Below the pieces are notes generated by a model. It was not told the DNA's origin and did no database searches. It saw only the letters and a program-made list of their open reading frames with translations. Made by a program: the position numbers and the translations under genes. Below, in pieces: positions 45,008 to 57,459 of a stretch of DNA of 64,000 bases (position 1 is the stretch's first letter; the number at the start of each line of letters is the position of its first letter). The stretch comes from Akebia trifoliata (lineage: Eukaryota > Streptophyta > Magnoliopsida > Ranunculales > Lardizabalaceae). Location: positions 23,555,021 through 23,619,020 of the forward strand of contig CM030718.1 of assembly GCA_017979445.1 (NCBI GenBank), in the 5' to 3' direction.

Positions 45008-46002
45008 GGGCAATTTTGAGGTAGACTTTTGTGAAAATTAGAGATAACTCCTTGTATTTTCAAACTTATGACATACCCCTTGACTTCAATCTTGCATAAG
45101 AGACCAATAAAATGTCTCAATTACCATCACCTTCAACCTCTGCTAAGATTCCTTAGATTTTTTTTTTTTCGATGACGTGGAGTTCCAGACTCGTAGGCCT
45201 GACTAGTAGGGGCAAAACGATGAGTTTGAACAATTAGGACATTCAAACGTGAAAAATGCGGGAAATGCGATTTAGGGAGTAATTAGAAATAATTTTTTTA
45301 CTAAATGGATTATTAAGAAAGACCCTAAAATTTAGTGACTAATTATAAGGAACTACCTCTATTAGGATGCTTTAAGTAATTTTTTCAAAGAATCTACATT
45401 CTATTGCAAATGAATCGCAAGTAGAACTCATTATTCAAACGTTTCAAACCCTTTCTCACTTCTTCAACATTCTTCTATCTTCAACCACCTTCAATCTCAA
45501 GAAAGAGATGGAATCTTTCAAAGAAAAATTAAAAGTTTTTGGCAAAAGATTGAGAGGACTATCATTTGAAGAGATTAATTAAAAGAGTCGTGATAACTAA
45601 CTTAGGCACATGACATACTCAATCAACACCATGTTCTCCTCGGGATACAATACTACATCTTTTTATCAGGAATCATAATTTTAAATCCCGAAAAGAGTAG
45701 ATCTACAGTTCCTGAGCTAGTCACGTCAAGGGTGTCAATTGAGTATGTCATGTGGGTGAGTCAAATTATCACGATTCTAATTAAAAATATAAACGAGAGA
45801 GATTGATAATAATTTTCTTTTTAATTTGAAAAAAAAAATCAAGATTTTTTGAAAGACAATTAAGGATAAGGATATTTCGATCATTTTATCAATAACATCA
45901 AAGACCCCACACAAGGGAAAATATGTATTGTCATCATCAGTTTAAAATATAAAAGGTTATCTCTAATTTTCATGAAAATCCATTGGTACCTAAAAATTAC
46001 CC
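45008..46002. mobile_element. Mutator-like TIR element, older relative of 37392-38193
   Basis: Left end GGGCAATTTTGAGGTA followed by GAAAATTAGAGATAAC; the right end is the complement (GTTATCTCTAATTTTC, TACCTAAAAATTACCC). No exact 9-bp target duplication is visible. A GGGATACAC foldback is nested inside. Confidence 0.55.
45586..45780. mobile_element. GGGATACAC-family foldback nested in a MULE-like element
   Basis: ACATGACATACTCAATCAAC and CAATTGAGTATGTCATGTG ends, inner CTCCTCGGGATACAA and AAATCCCGAAAAGAG. Confidence 0.7.
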
Positions 46003-47054
46003 GAAAAAGAAATAAATAAAATTCTAAATCAATGAGGTGTACGTGGCAGCTAACTATTGGTAAATAGTGGGAGACAGGTGGTGGTGTCATTGTCTTAGGA
46101 GAAAGTGACTGGCATTACTGGCTATAACCGGTTAGAAAGGTCGAATTCGTTGTGATTGCTAAGGTTACCACATTAGGAAAAAAGGGTTTTTTTTTTTAAA
46201 TTGAAGGATTACCATGAGAGGAAAGGTTTAACGTGGGATGGATGGATGACCATTCCCTCGTTTATACGTCAACATTTCTTTGTCTTGGATGGGACTGAAC
46301 GGTTGTGATTTGTTTTGGGTTTGTTATTTAAGGTATAATAATTTGATTGGTAGGAGGATTTGAGGATGACTTGTCTCCATTAGTGGAGGTATTTGTTTCA
46401 AAATGCTAGTAAAGTGTTGCTGTGCAATTACTTATATATCCTTAGGTTTGATGTATAGATTTATTTGAAAACATATGTGGTGGTAAATTTTCTCAAGATG
46501 TTTCAGTTCTTAAAATTTGATTTTTATAACAATACTTCGACGATCAATTCAATCGAGAATTTAACAAATTAACAATATGAATATCAAAAGTCTCATATAT
46601 TTATCTTGATTGGACATTTTATTTATACATTTCTCATTGGAGTCCTTCAAAATCTGAATTTTCTAAATTTGAATTTATTTTTAATTTAAAATATTTTTTA
46701 TGAATTAACTTCTTTCTAATTATGTGAGATTTTATAATTATTTTCATGTGTCTCTAGGTATATGAGATCTTCATCTTGATTTTCGAAGGCACAAACGTGC
46801 TTAATTAAATAAGATTTTACATTTGTGCTCAGAAACATGCATGGACATCTAACATGACTTCAAGCTCTACTAGTCCTGGATTTAGAGTGACTTCAACATG
46901 GGAATATTTGCTCAGAAGATATTTCATGTTTGGTGTATTAATAACGGCATCCAAGAATATATTACCTAGTCCAATTTTAAGTTAGTTCTTGATTAATTTG
47001 ATTTCAACATTAAACTAGTTATGTGTGCTTTCAATTTTTTTTGTATTGAATAAT
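46003..47054. other. Intergenic
   Basis: No gene recognised. Confidence 0.4.
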
Positions 47055-47215
47055 GCTGAAGTGACCTCAAGATTGGACCTCACACCGCACATCTTGACGT
47101 GAAAGTGTATGGGAATCATAGATGCTTTTCCTCAATATATGATGAAAAAGTATTTATGATTTCTACCACTTTCACGTCAAGAAATGCAATATGAGGTCCA
47201 ATCTTGACGTCAGTC
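47055..47215. mobile_element. Foldback MITE, GACCTCA-ended
   Basis: TCAAGATTGGACCTCACA pairs with ATGAGGTCCAATCTTGA; an inner ATCTTGACGTGAAAGTG pairs with CACTTTCACGTCAAGA. Related in style to the GGGATACAC family. Confidence 0.7.
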
Positions 47216-47556
47216 CATCGTGACTCTTTTATTTTTATTTTTTTCACTTTCCATTTAAAGACATGAAAGAATTGAATCAATTTTAGGACGAAATTCTAAC
47301 CTTCATATTAAGCCAATACACACACACACACACACAACCTAGTGTTGTCCAAATAAACGAGAATTTCACTATATTACAAATAGCTTTGAGGCACCTAAAT
47401 ATAGATACAAAGTGGGCTCGCTTTGTATATGATCGATTTTAAATGACACTTTGGAGAAATATTTTGATTCCTATGTGAGGTATGAAAATGTGGACCTAAC
47501 AAAGTTACCAAATTAGGCTTATAAAATTCAGATTTGAGCCAACCTTGACTGGTCTC

Positions 47557-47750
47557 CAGGGGTGAAGCTAGGATTTTGCTCATGTGGGGGCAACCAAGAG
47601 TAAAATCTTTAGGTGGGGGACAACTAAAAGTGGAAAAAAAAATTGTAGGGGCAATAGTGGCAAAATTTGTTATTCACTGCTAAAATCTATTGCAATAGTT
47701 CACTAGTTCTTGTGAGGGCAAGTGCCCCCACTGTTAATTCGTCCATGCTG
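47557..47750. mobile_element. Foldback MITE, GGGGGCAAGTGCCCCC family
   Basis: CAGGGGTGAAGCTAGGAT at the left; GAGGGCAAGTGCCCCCACTG and TTCGTCCATGCTG at the right. Degenerate relatives lie at 56041-56165 and, inverted, 57805-57960. The style is widespread in plant genomes. Confidence 0.6.
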
Positions 47751-48500
47751 GTCTCAAAATTTTGATTCTCAATTAGACGATATGATTATCAAGTTCTGTA
47801 GAGGTATATTAATGCAGTATATGATTTGTAGTGTCCCCTTTAGCATGGTACATGAAAGGGTTTTTTATTTTTATTTTTTATAAACAAATAAGTTAGTGAT
47901 TAATAATTAGTAGGTGAAGACAGGTTTTGATGTGACACGTGTTATAGTAATGTGGTGGTTATTTTTTATTGTTGCAAGTCAACTAGATAAATTCACTTTT
48001 TCTAAGTATCTTGAAATTTCATTCAAGAATATTGTTTGAAAATTTGCACAACTCAAGGTTTGTGCAATGAACTACTCATTTATTTCTAATTCTTCTAGGA
48101 AAAAAACATCCAAATAGAGGGGGATAGAGAGGATTAATAAAATTGAGGGAAAACATTAAAAACACACACATTTTTTCATCGTTGATATGCAATGATGATT
48201 TGGGGACAAATTCTAATACCCTCAATCCATTGTCCACGTTTCACATCAGGTAGAAGCGGAGCCAAGATTTTTGGTCAGTGGGGGCTAGATCATCGTTATT
48301 TTTTTTAAAAGAGATTTATTGGGCAAAACTTACTATCTCACTTTTGTTATAAAAACCTCCTTGGAGTTCCGACAACTCCAAGGGAGCCTTACTTTATCAA
48401 GTTTGTCACCTAACAAACCTTTGAGTGTGATACTAGGATCCACATCGTTTTAAAATATTAAATACTTATAATGGCCGCATTTCACTAAATCATATATATA
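47751..48500. other. Intergenic
   Basis: No gene recognised. Confidence 0.4.
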
Positions 48501-48876
48501 GGATTAGGATCCGTAGACACATAAAGCTACTCATAAGTTACAACATGTTTTGTCTTATATGGGCAAAAATGTTTGGAATGGGCTGATTTTTTGTGAGGAT
48601 GATATATATGGTGAGGAGATCATCCTTGCCAAAAATCAGCCCATTATAAAACTTCTAGCCCCATGTTTACAAGTTGAAAAATTTTAGATCGTCCAATTTT
48701 TGTAAATCACTTTTGATGTGGTTAGAAGTTTTGGAATTAAATGATTTGCAATGATGATCCCCTCACCATAGAGATCATCCTCACAAAAAATCAGCCCATT
48801 CCGAACCTTTTTAACCATATAAGACAAAAACATTGTAACTTTATGAGTAGCTTTACGTGACTACGAAACCCCACCC
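48501..48876. mobile_element. Double-hairpin MITE (copy M5)
   Basis: Left GGATTAGGATCCGTAGACAC with ATAAAGCTACTCATAAGTTA, mirrored by AACTTTATGAGTAGCTTTAC at the right. Family core hairpins inside. Same subtype as 61928-62306. Confidence 0.8.
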
Positions 48877-48886
48877 ATATATATAT

Positions 48887-49241
48887 GGGAAATGTTTAGG
48901 AACAAACATTTTCGCAAAACATTTTTCAAAACATAGGTTAGAGGTTTTGGAATGGGCTGATTTTTGGTGAGGATGATCTCTACGATGAAGAGAACATCAT
49001 CACCAAAAATCAGCCCATTCCAAAACTTCTAACCCCATCAAAAATGATTTACAAAAAATGGACGGCCCACGATTTTTCAACTTGTAAACATGGGGCTAGA
49101 AGTTTTGGAATTGGTTGATTTTTGGTGAGGATGATCTCCTCACCGTAGAGATCATCCTCATCAAAAATCAACCCATTCCAAAACCTCTAACCCATGTTTT
49201 GAAAAATGTTTTGCCAAAATGTTTGTTGTTGAACGGGACCC
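48887..49241. mobile_element. Double-hairpin MITE (copy M6)
   Basis: GGGAAATGTTTAGGAACAAAC at the left and GTTTGTTGTTGAACGGGACCC at the right. A 10-base TA tract separates it from M5. Confidence 0.8.
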
Positions 49242-49266
49242 TCTATATATATATATATATATATAT

Positions 49267-49636
49267 GGGTAGCGTTCTTTTGATAAAATCTTAGACAACA
49301 CTCTAGAAAAAACATTTTGTCTTATATGGGCTAAAAAATTTTAAATGGGTTGATTTTTTGTGAGAAAAATCTCTATGGTAAGAAAAGCATTCTTACAAAA
49401 AATCAGCCAATTCTGAAATTTCTAACCTAGTTTATAAGTTGAAGAATTGTGAACCATAAATTGTTTAACGTTAGTTTGTAACCACTTTTCAAAGGGTTAG
49501 AAGTTTCAAAATTGGCTTGTTTTTTGTGAGGAAGATCTACTGACTATAGAAATCATCTTCACAAAATATCAGTCCATTGCAAAACTTTTTAGTTATATAG
49601 GATAAAACTTTGTATAGGATTTTGTCAAAATAACCC
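49267..49636. mobile_element. Double-hairpin MITE (copy M7)
   Basis: Same TIR subtype as 7577-7961 (GGGTAGCGTTCTTTTGATAA; TTTTGTCAAAATAACCC). The core has more mismatches. Confidence 0.75.
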
Positions 49637-49978
49637 GACCGCGTTCGAAGGCCCTAAAGAGAGCCAAACATTTTTACAATGCATGTGTAAGAAGTTTTGG
49701 AATGAGTATGATGATCTCTATGACGAGAAGATCATCCTCGCCAAAAATCAACTCATTATGAAACTTCTAATCCTATAAAAAGTGATTTACAAAAATCAGA
49801 CAGTCCAGGATTCTTCAACTTGTAGACTAGAGTTAGAAATTTCGAAATAAACTGATTTTTAGTGAGGACGATCTCTTCACCATAGAGATCATCCTCACAA
49901 AAAATCAGCTTTTTACGAAAATTTTAACTCCTATTTTGAAAAATATTTTGCTCTCTTTAAGGCCTTTGAACGCATCCC
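49637..49978. mobile_element. Double-hairpin MITE (copy M8), no TA spacer on the left
   Basis: Left CGCGTTCGAAGGCCCTAAAG and right CTTTAAGGCCTTTGAACGCAT. It abuts M7 directly, without the usual (TA)n between them. The first core hairpin has a deletion. Confidence 0.7.
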
Positions 49979-50640
49979 TATATATATCAACATCTATTCC
50001 CTCCCAAACCTCGTATTAAACCTAAATACATTTTATTTATTATTATTATGTTTTTAATTTGAGTTTTATCAAAATGTAATTAGGTTCATTCAACGAGCCC
50101 AACTTGCCCAATCTGACCATACAATCCAAAATTACCAAATTCAAGCTCACCCTAGTTCAATCCGATTTTAGAAGATCAAGCTTAGGTTGATCTTGGGTTA
50201 GTGAGTTTAGACCAGATGGTTGGATTGAGTTGTGCTCAAGTCAAGAGTTCTACACTTGGGTTGAGTCTAGGTTTACCCTCCAACCTGCCCAGGTTGTATC
50301 CGAAACTCAAATTGATCAACTCAACCAAGCTTTTCATAAAAATGTGCGAATCGATTCAACTTGAAAACCTACTTTTTGGTAAATCAAGTCCATTCGGACT
50401 ACTGGTGAAGTTTAAAACTATGGATACTATACCAATAATGTGAGGGTACTTTTGTCATTTCACAATTTCTGTCAAAAAAAGAAAAAAAGACGACAGTCAA
50501 GGGTGTAGCATCAATTTACAAGTGCAAGGGTATCTCGAATATTCACCAACACACAAAGGGGTAATTCCTAAATTACCCCAAATGTAAAACAATCAAGAAA
50601 TAGGAATCATTGGTAACAAGAGAGAGCATTCTTTTGATCC
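49979..50640. other. Intergenic
   Basis: No gene. 50440-50580 resembles one end of the GGGTAATTT MULE-like family. Confidence 0.4.
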
Positions 50641-50672
<32 letters not shown>

Positions 50673-51027
50673 AAAAGTAGGAGAAAAATGGGGTGAACAG
50701 AAATGCAATTGCTTCATGTTCCATGGAACCCAACGCACACAGAAGTGATTCCATCCCAACTTTCACAAACACTCTCATTATGTAAGAAATCCTTCTGTTT
50801 TGTTATTTTGGCTTTGATTTAATGTTTTTGATCTTTAATTCGTATCCAACTCTTCAATTTTTCGGATCCGATCGTCTCTATTTTAATCTCTCTTCAAAGC
50901 TTTCTGAAGCAAGAAATTCGACTAAAAGAGTCTGCAACCTTCTAGAATCTTCTTCTTCTTCTCAAGATTAAAAAATACAAAATCGAACAACAGATTAGAA
51001 ACAAAGTTCAAAGGAAGAGAAACAGTG
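50641..51027 (+). promoter_or_regulatory. TOE1-like promoter/5' UTR with (CT)n tract
   Basis: A (CT)n run at 50641-50668, common near plant transcription starts, precedes about 360 bases of likely leader. No clear TATA box was picked. The leader ends AACAGTG just before the ATG at 51028. Confidence 0.5.
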
Positions 51028-54000
51028 ATGTTGGATCTTAATATTGGTGTATCTTCCGATTCGACCTTCGAAGAAGATGAGTTGACGATGATGATAATGG
51101 AGAAGAAGCTTCCAGAAGGTTCTGGAACGCAAATGGATGATTCTGGAACTTCGAATTCCTCTGTCGTTAATGCTGAAGCTTCTTACAATGGAGGAGACGA
51201 AGATTCCTTCTCCTCTTACACCAATCGCTCTCACTTCGCCTTTAACTTCGACATCATCAAAAACAAAAACTCCATCGAAGAAGACGAGAACGAGAGAGAG
51301 AATCTGACTTTGAAGTCGAGTTTCGTTACAAGGGATCTCTTCCCAGCGAGCGATGGTGGGGTCGCCTTGGGTCCGTCTTCGGCTTCGGCTTCTTCAGCGC
51401 AGCCACATTGGGTGAATCTCTCGTTCCGCAAGATTGACTCTGGTCTACCAGAAGTCAAAGTCTTACAGCCGCAACAACCTCAGGTGAAGAAAAGTAGAAG
51501 AGGGCCGAGGTCTCGTAGCTCTCAGTATCGTGGAGTGACTTTTTATCGAAGAACAGGAAGATGGGAATCTCACATCTGGTAAGAACTTTAAACAATCTTA
51601 TGTTGCTTCTCAAGTTTAAATTGATCTTCGATTTTTAATGGGTTTTGCCCTTTTTTGTATATTTTGATCGAATTTTTTCCTTTTTATGATTATGGATTGT
51701 TAGAATAATCTGATTTTGCTTCTCAAGTTTAAATTGATCTTTAATCTTTTATGGGTTTTTCTCTTTTTTGTATATTTTGATTGAATTTTTTGTTTTTATG
51801 ATCAGGGATTGTGGGAAACAAGTGTATTTGGGTAAGGAGTTGATCTCTCTGTTTTGGTTAAATTTCATTATCTGTTGTTCTATTTTCTTCTTATTTTGGG
51901 TTTTTTTTATTTTATGGATTTGAATGTTGGGTTTGTTAGGTGGGTTTGATACTGCTCATGCTGCGGCTAGGTAAGAATCAATTTTGATGAATACCCTAGT
52001 AATTTATAGTTGTTTTGGGTGAATTGACTCTCATTTGGGTTTTCTAATTAAAGGGCATATGATCGAGCTGCAATTAAGTTTCGAGGAGTCGATGCCGACA
52101 TCAATTTCACTCTTAGTGATTATGATGAGGACATGAAACAGGTGAGGATTAGGGTAAATGTTGCTGATCGAATTTTCTTTGTGTTTTAATGGGATTTTTA
52201 AATTGGGGTTTTTTTTTTGTTTGATCCAAGTTTCAGATGAGGAACCTTACCAAGGAAGAATTTGTGCACATTCTTCGTCGCCAGAGCACAGGATTTTCAA
52301 GGGGAAGCTCAAAATATAGAGGGGTTACACTTCACAAATGTGGACGATGGGAAGCTCGTATGGGGCAATTCCTCGGCAAGAAGTAAGGAACCCACAAAAT
52401 GAAATTCTGATTCTTGATGATCTTATTCTATTTTAGATGTAGATGATAGGTTTAAGCATAGTAACAAAGTTCGGATTCGACAATTACTTGGTGGGGTTTC
52501 AATTTGGTTGATTCGGATAAATTCAGGAAAGTTTTGTGAAAAAATCGTCAAAATTTCAGAGATTATACAACATATGTTTTTGGATTTCTTACCAAACCCT
52601 ATCACAATCAACCTCTCTAAAAATCCTAGTCTTTTCTTGATGTTTGATTAATTCATCAATTTGTTGATTTAATCGGCTAACCCTTAATTTCGGAGAATTT
52701 TTAGAAACTTCTCATTGGGAATTATTCTTAGATGCCTTGGTAAAAGAATTATTTGGGAATTCTATTTTCAGCAATAATAATATGGTACTTGCTTGTAGGT
52801 ATATATATCTTGGGCTATTCGACAGCGAAGAAGAAGCTGCAAGGTCCTACTTATCATAAATTTTTTCAACCTTCCTAATACTCAATTACTTCCCCCGAAG
52901 TCTTAATTTTGGTTTTACTAACACAGATCTCTGTTTTGGTTTTTTGGCAATCAGGGCGTATGACAAGGCAGCAATCAAATGTAATGGAAGGGAAGCAGTC
53001 ACCAACTTTGAGCTGAGTACATATGAGGGGGAGATAATTTCCAAGTCTGACAATGGAGGTATTAGCTTATATCATTGGTCCTGTCTTGTTCAATGTTTTA
53101 ATGGAGAATGTCAGCCTCCAAGAAATCCCTTTTATGTGAACCCATCCTTAATGTGTTTCCTAATTGCAGGCACTGACCACAATCTTGACCTGAACTTGGG
53201 AATTTCTCTGTCTTCTTCTGCTGATGGTTCAAAGGGGAATGGCAATGTGGTGGGTTTCCAATCCCAGTATGTCCCTTTCGAAATTTCCAATGCCAGGAGA
53301 GCAAGGGTAACATTCAAACTAGAAATCAAAGCTCATTCTATGTATTCCATCAATACATTTAAAACTAGGAATCACTCATTTTCAGATGTTTGAATCTTGT
53401 TAGGCAAACTTACGAAATTAGCTTACATAGTTGCACAAAATAAATAATAATTTTTAATATCTGAACTTACAAGTAGTGAGTCTTGATTTTCTTCACCCAT
53501 GGATAGTTGTGGTGAAAAATTTTCATTGATTGTGCCATTGGTAATAGCTACTGATAGTCTCTACTTTGTTATTGTCTTACAGCCTTCGGCAATAGTGGGT
53601 GGTGAACTCACCCATGGCCTAGCAACGGCATCCGAGCACCCTCCCATCTGGACTGGTGCATATCCCAGTTGCTTTCCCAATTATGAGGTAATTTTTTTTA
53701 TTTAATCTAATTCTCTTTGATAATTTATTTCTGGAAGGGACAAAAACACTACTATATGTCTGTCCTATCTTATCAAACTTTTAAACGAAGTCGCACCTTT
53801 AATATGTCACTGATTAGCTTCTCAATGGCTTAATTCTTTTCTTTTTTTTATCCTTTTTCTTTTAGCTTCTCTGTGTTTAATGTTTAATTTCCAGACTCAA
53901 GTTTGTGCCTTATCTCAGTTTTAATGTTTCCTTCAATCAACCATTCCTCAACTTGCCCAACCCACTGCACCACAGTGATCAATTTTGTCTTAATTAGCAA

Positions 54001-54475
54001 TCTTCCCCTCATAGAAGATCCCCAATTTGCAATAACTAGAGTGATGTATCACTTTTGATGGCTATTGTAACCTTTTGTTCTAATTTTGAGTTTTTGAAAT
54101 TTTGGCTTATTATATTTGGGAAGAATTTTTTTTAACCACATTTTAGTAGAAAAATCTTGCTAATTTGTTTGATTTAAATTGTTGGTGTATTTCATTTGTT
54201 GTGAGTTGTGACACATAGTTTATTATTGTTTCTTAAATATATAGGAAAGAGTGATAGAGAAGAGGGTCGAAGTAGGTCCACCCTTGAACTGGGCGTGGCA
54301 AATGCATGGCCACGGTGGCACGGCTACCCCAATTCCACTGTTCTCTACTGCAGCATCATCAGGATTCTCTTCTTCGTCTACCACTTCAGCCCTCCCTCCA
54401 AATAACACCACTACCCTCCATCACCCCTACCCTCCATCAAATGCCCCCACATCTCACTACATTTACAGGAGCTGA
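51028..54475 (+). CDS. TOE1: AP2-like transcription factor, TOE1/RAP2.7 type, ten coding exons
   Basis: Coding exons: 51028-51578, 51806-51831, 51940-51970, 52054-52141, 52237-52382, 52799-52843, 52955-53058, 53170-53306, 53583-53687 and 54245-54475. All introns are GT-AG and the sum is 487 codons plus stop. The protein begins MLDLNIGV, as TOE1-type members do. It has a basic KKSRRGPR at 154-161, a first AP2 domain at about 165-221 ([20 protein letters not shown]) and a second at about 258-314 ([20 protein letters not shown]). An EAR-like LDLNLGISL lies at 336-344. The short exons 2, 3 and 6 are the usual AP2-family micro-exons. The last exon holds the miR172 site. Such proteins are nuclear repressors of flowering and regulators of phase change. 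No disabling change is seen. Assignment to TOE1 rather than AP2 rests on the N-terminus and tail motifs. Confidence 0.95.
54348..54368 (+). promoter_or_regulatory. miR172 target site in the last coding exon
   Basis: The 21-base site, starting CTGCAGCATCATCAGG and ending ATTCT, is the canonical miR172 target of AP2/TOE genes. It encodes part of TAASSGFS, the usual peptide at this site, downstream of both AP2 domains. Confidence 0.93.
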
Positions 54476-54848
54476 TACCACCAAAATGCAACACATCTCC
54501 CTCTATACAGGAAAGATATGTTTCTGCACCCACAACATTCATGTCTCTCTTCTTATTGAAACTAGGTTTTTCATACACCAAGATCTCATATACAAGTAAT
54601 CTCTCTCTCTCTCTCTTTCCCCCTTATATTGTACTTGCTGCTGCATAACACTTTAGTTATATTTGTGTATTAGAGGATTGTATGTGGTTTGGACCCTTTC
54701 TTTTAAATGGGGATCTGTAAGGATTGCATGGGTGAATTTGGCCTTCAACATTAACATGAGCTTTTGATTTACTTTATTTTGATCCCCCATATTTCCTTGG
54801 TTTTGTTTCACGTGTTCTGTGTAATTTGTATAGCTGTGGAAGTGCCAT
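54476..54848 (+). other. TOE1-like 3' UTR
   Basis: Likely 3' UTR, with a CT microsatellite at 54600-54618. The exact polyadenylation site was not assigned. Confidence 0.5.
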
Positions 54849-55140
54849 GGTTTTAAATCTCGTCCATGATTGAGATGACTTGGGCCGAGTCATCTTGATA
54901 TCGGCCATGAATTGCATCTCACATCTGCAGAATCTCGCGAGGTAAATGAGTTTAGTCGGATGATATTTTGAAAATCTCGGTACGGAAATTTTGTATACTT
55001 TAATGAAAATAATTAATTATTTTTAGAATTTAAACATTTATTATCTAAATAAAATACGATTTTATAATAAATAATCTCATCTACCTTATTTTATAATAAT
55101 AAAAATTATAATTATTTTCATGATTAGTCTACTACAAGAA
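54849..55140 (+). repeat. Dispersed repeat, forward copy of 13060-13365
   Basis: Starts ATGGTTTTAAATCTCG, contains CGAGTCATCTTGATATCGGC and ATATTTTGAAAATCTCGG, and ends in AT-rich sequence. Inserted just downstream of the TOE1-like gene. Confidence 0.55.
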
Positions 55141-56347
55141 CAATAAGAGAGATCTAATCATCTAATACCTAAAGCCTTGCTGGGGGTTGTCTGTTTTATT
55201 CTTTGGAGTTGTGTTAAAGCCCGAGACACCTTGTTCTGGTGTCTACTAGTACATGTACTAGTCTACGTATGTTATTTAGGATCCTAACTTAAGAAAGATG
55301 GCTACAAGGATGGGTGCTGGTAGGTCCCACTTTATTAAATTTGGGCTGAATCCTTCTGTCACTGTGAGTACAATACAATTATTGTTATTTCTAAGAAAAA
55401 AAAAAGTTGATTTATCCTTTTTGGATTTTTGCAAACTGGTGACATGTGCCATTGACTTCAGTCTTCACTGAAAGACTAGGCGAAATTGACTTTGATGCCT
55501 GTTTTCAATCTCCAACCAAGAATCCTTCATCGCTCTCCACTCTAAAACTCGTCTTCGACATATGGATAAATTTCTCTTATAGTTGGATAAGTGACCTAAT
55601 ACCGCCTTAAGTCTCCTGTTGTTTTCTTGGATCTGGATGTAAAACATTTTGATAATAAAGTCGGTAGAAAATTCAATTGGGTATAGGTTCAAGAAGAAAA
55701 AAATTGCATACATTTATCTTTAATTGATTCTTTATTGAAAAATGTCAAGGATTTCATCAAACATGACCATTGGGATGTTAGGTATTCCCAATAATAAAAA
55801 ATGTATATCTATGAAAAAATATGTTAATTCCTAGAAGATTTGGGATTGATCTTTAGGAAATCTGTGTTTTTCCTTAAATCCTAATGGTCTTGTTGATGGA
55901 GTGCCTCCACAATGGGTTGAAGGTAAAGGTCCTTTCCTATTTATAGAGTCAAGAATATCTAGGTGTACCATGAATTATTGATTTTGGTTGAAAAAATATT
56001 TTGTAAGAACAATTAAGAGTGAATTTTTATTTTTATTTTTGTTTGTGAGGATAGTAGTGGTGGATTTTTTTATTTGCCACCTAATATCCATTGCAATAGC
56101 TCATTAATTTATAGACTTTCATATTCTTATGGGGGCAAGTGCCTCTGCATAAATCCACCCTTGACTATCTTGTTAACAAGAGTTAACACGTGTTGGCTCC
56201 CTACATCTACTATTTACGTAACGTACTTATGTGATGTGGGGGAAGATGTTATCATCTTCTATATCTATCTCAGTAGGTCAATCATTTTATTAATTCCAAA
56301 TGTTTTATTGGTTGTCAGGTTATCCAAATCTTTATAATTATAAGTGG
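55141..56347. other. Intergenic
   Basis: No gene. 56041-56165 is a degenerate relative of the GGGGGCAAGTGCC foldback. Confidence 0.45.
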
Positions 56348-56613
56348 CATTTATAATGAGAGAAGATGGAGTAGAAGTGGTTCGACACCAAAATTTGAGG
56401 GTTTATAAATACCCTCACTTTTACAATTAAATTTAATATAATCAAGATTATTTTGATAAAAATCAAAGAAAATTACAACCCATGGTTGTATAATAACGTT
56501 CCTTAATTATTAAATTGCAAAACTATCATTTTTACTATATAATTTAAAAGAAAAAATTTAATTAATTTTTTAAATTACAAATAAACCCTTTTGATACATG
56601 TGTCAACTTCTAG
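56348..56613. mobile_element. Helitron-like element, copy 4
   Basis: TTATAATGAGAGAAGATGGA at the start (extreme 5' end eroded) and CAACTTCTAG at the end, after CCCTTTTGATACATG. Confidence 0.4.
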
Positions 56614-57459
56614 TTGTCAAAATGTTTACTTGGTTAGTTGGCCCTCCTTATTTTCTTGGTCTCGTTATATTAGGTTGGAAGAGGACTTTTACTGCCCTTA
56701 TGATGGTTACATCTCCTAAAAAATAAATGGAGACCCTATTCACCTTATCCCTTATATATCTATATCCTTAGCTTTCTAAACTGAAATTTGGAATAACCGG
56801 GACATATTAGTAATTTTAACGAATATATATTATTTATTTTTCACCAAGGAAATTAAGAAATATCCTCGTGACAAACATTGTAGTACATGTGCTCCACGTG
56901 GTTGTTGCGTCTAAGATGAGGCCCAGGTATGGAGTTAGTAAGGTGCCCCCACAAAATTTTGAGACACTCCTTTATTTTCATCTATTTACATTGCCTATTT
57001 GTCCCCACTCCCTCACCTCTCTTCCCATTTGCTCCCACACCCTCATCTCCCTCCAATTTTTGCCCCCCCCCCCCCCTCCCTCAATTTTTTGTTGATCACA
57101 TCGGCTCTTAACCTGGCCTTCTCATATATTAATTGGAAATGACTCAAGTATTCGATTCTTTAACTTCTAATAAAAAAAATCTCTGAATTTTTCTTAAAAA
57201 TCATTCATCTTCAAGTTCTTCAATTATACAACTAATCAAATTTGCCCTCACTACAAGAAAATCTTGGTTCTGCCCTTAATGAGGCTTGTAAAAGGTGGTG
57301 CTTTCTTGTGGAGGAATATTGAAATTTAATAAGAGGATCCTAACCTCAAGATCTATATTACCTTTGAAGATGTTGTAAAGCAGCATCGATTGATAAGTTG
57401 ATAATATATATCATAACCCATTTAATGGGCTTGTATCATTTTTATGCAATTTTTATTTT
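56614..57459. other. Intergenic with a poly(C) tract
   Basis: No gene. C-rich run at 57063-57080. CACTACAAGAAA at 57249 with TTTCTTGTGG about 50 bases on forms a tiny foldback reminiscent of CACTA ends. Confidence 0.45.

Noticed and set aside
48501..49978. A CRISPR-like array of hairpins
   Set aside because: The repeats are about 370 bp, end in TIRs and are flanked by TA tracts; this is eukaryotic MITE sequence with no spacer structure or cas genes.
51231..51458. Antisense frame over TOE1-like exon 1
   Set aside because: Shadow of the coding exon; no independent evidence.
57249..57312. A CACTA transposon end
   Set aside because: CACTACAAGAAA is present, but the only partner lies 50 bases away and no transposase or subterminal repeats are visible.
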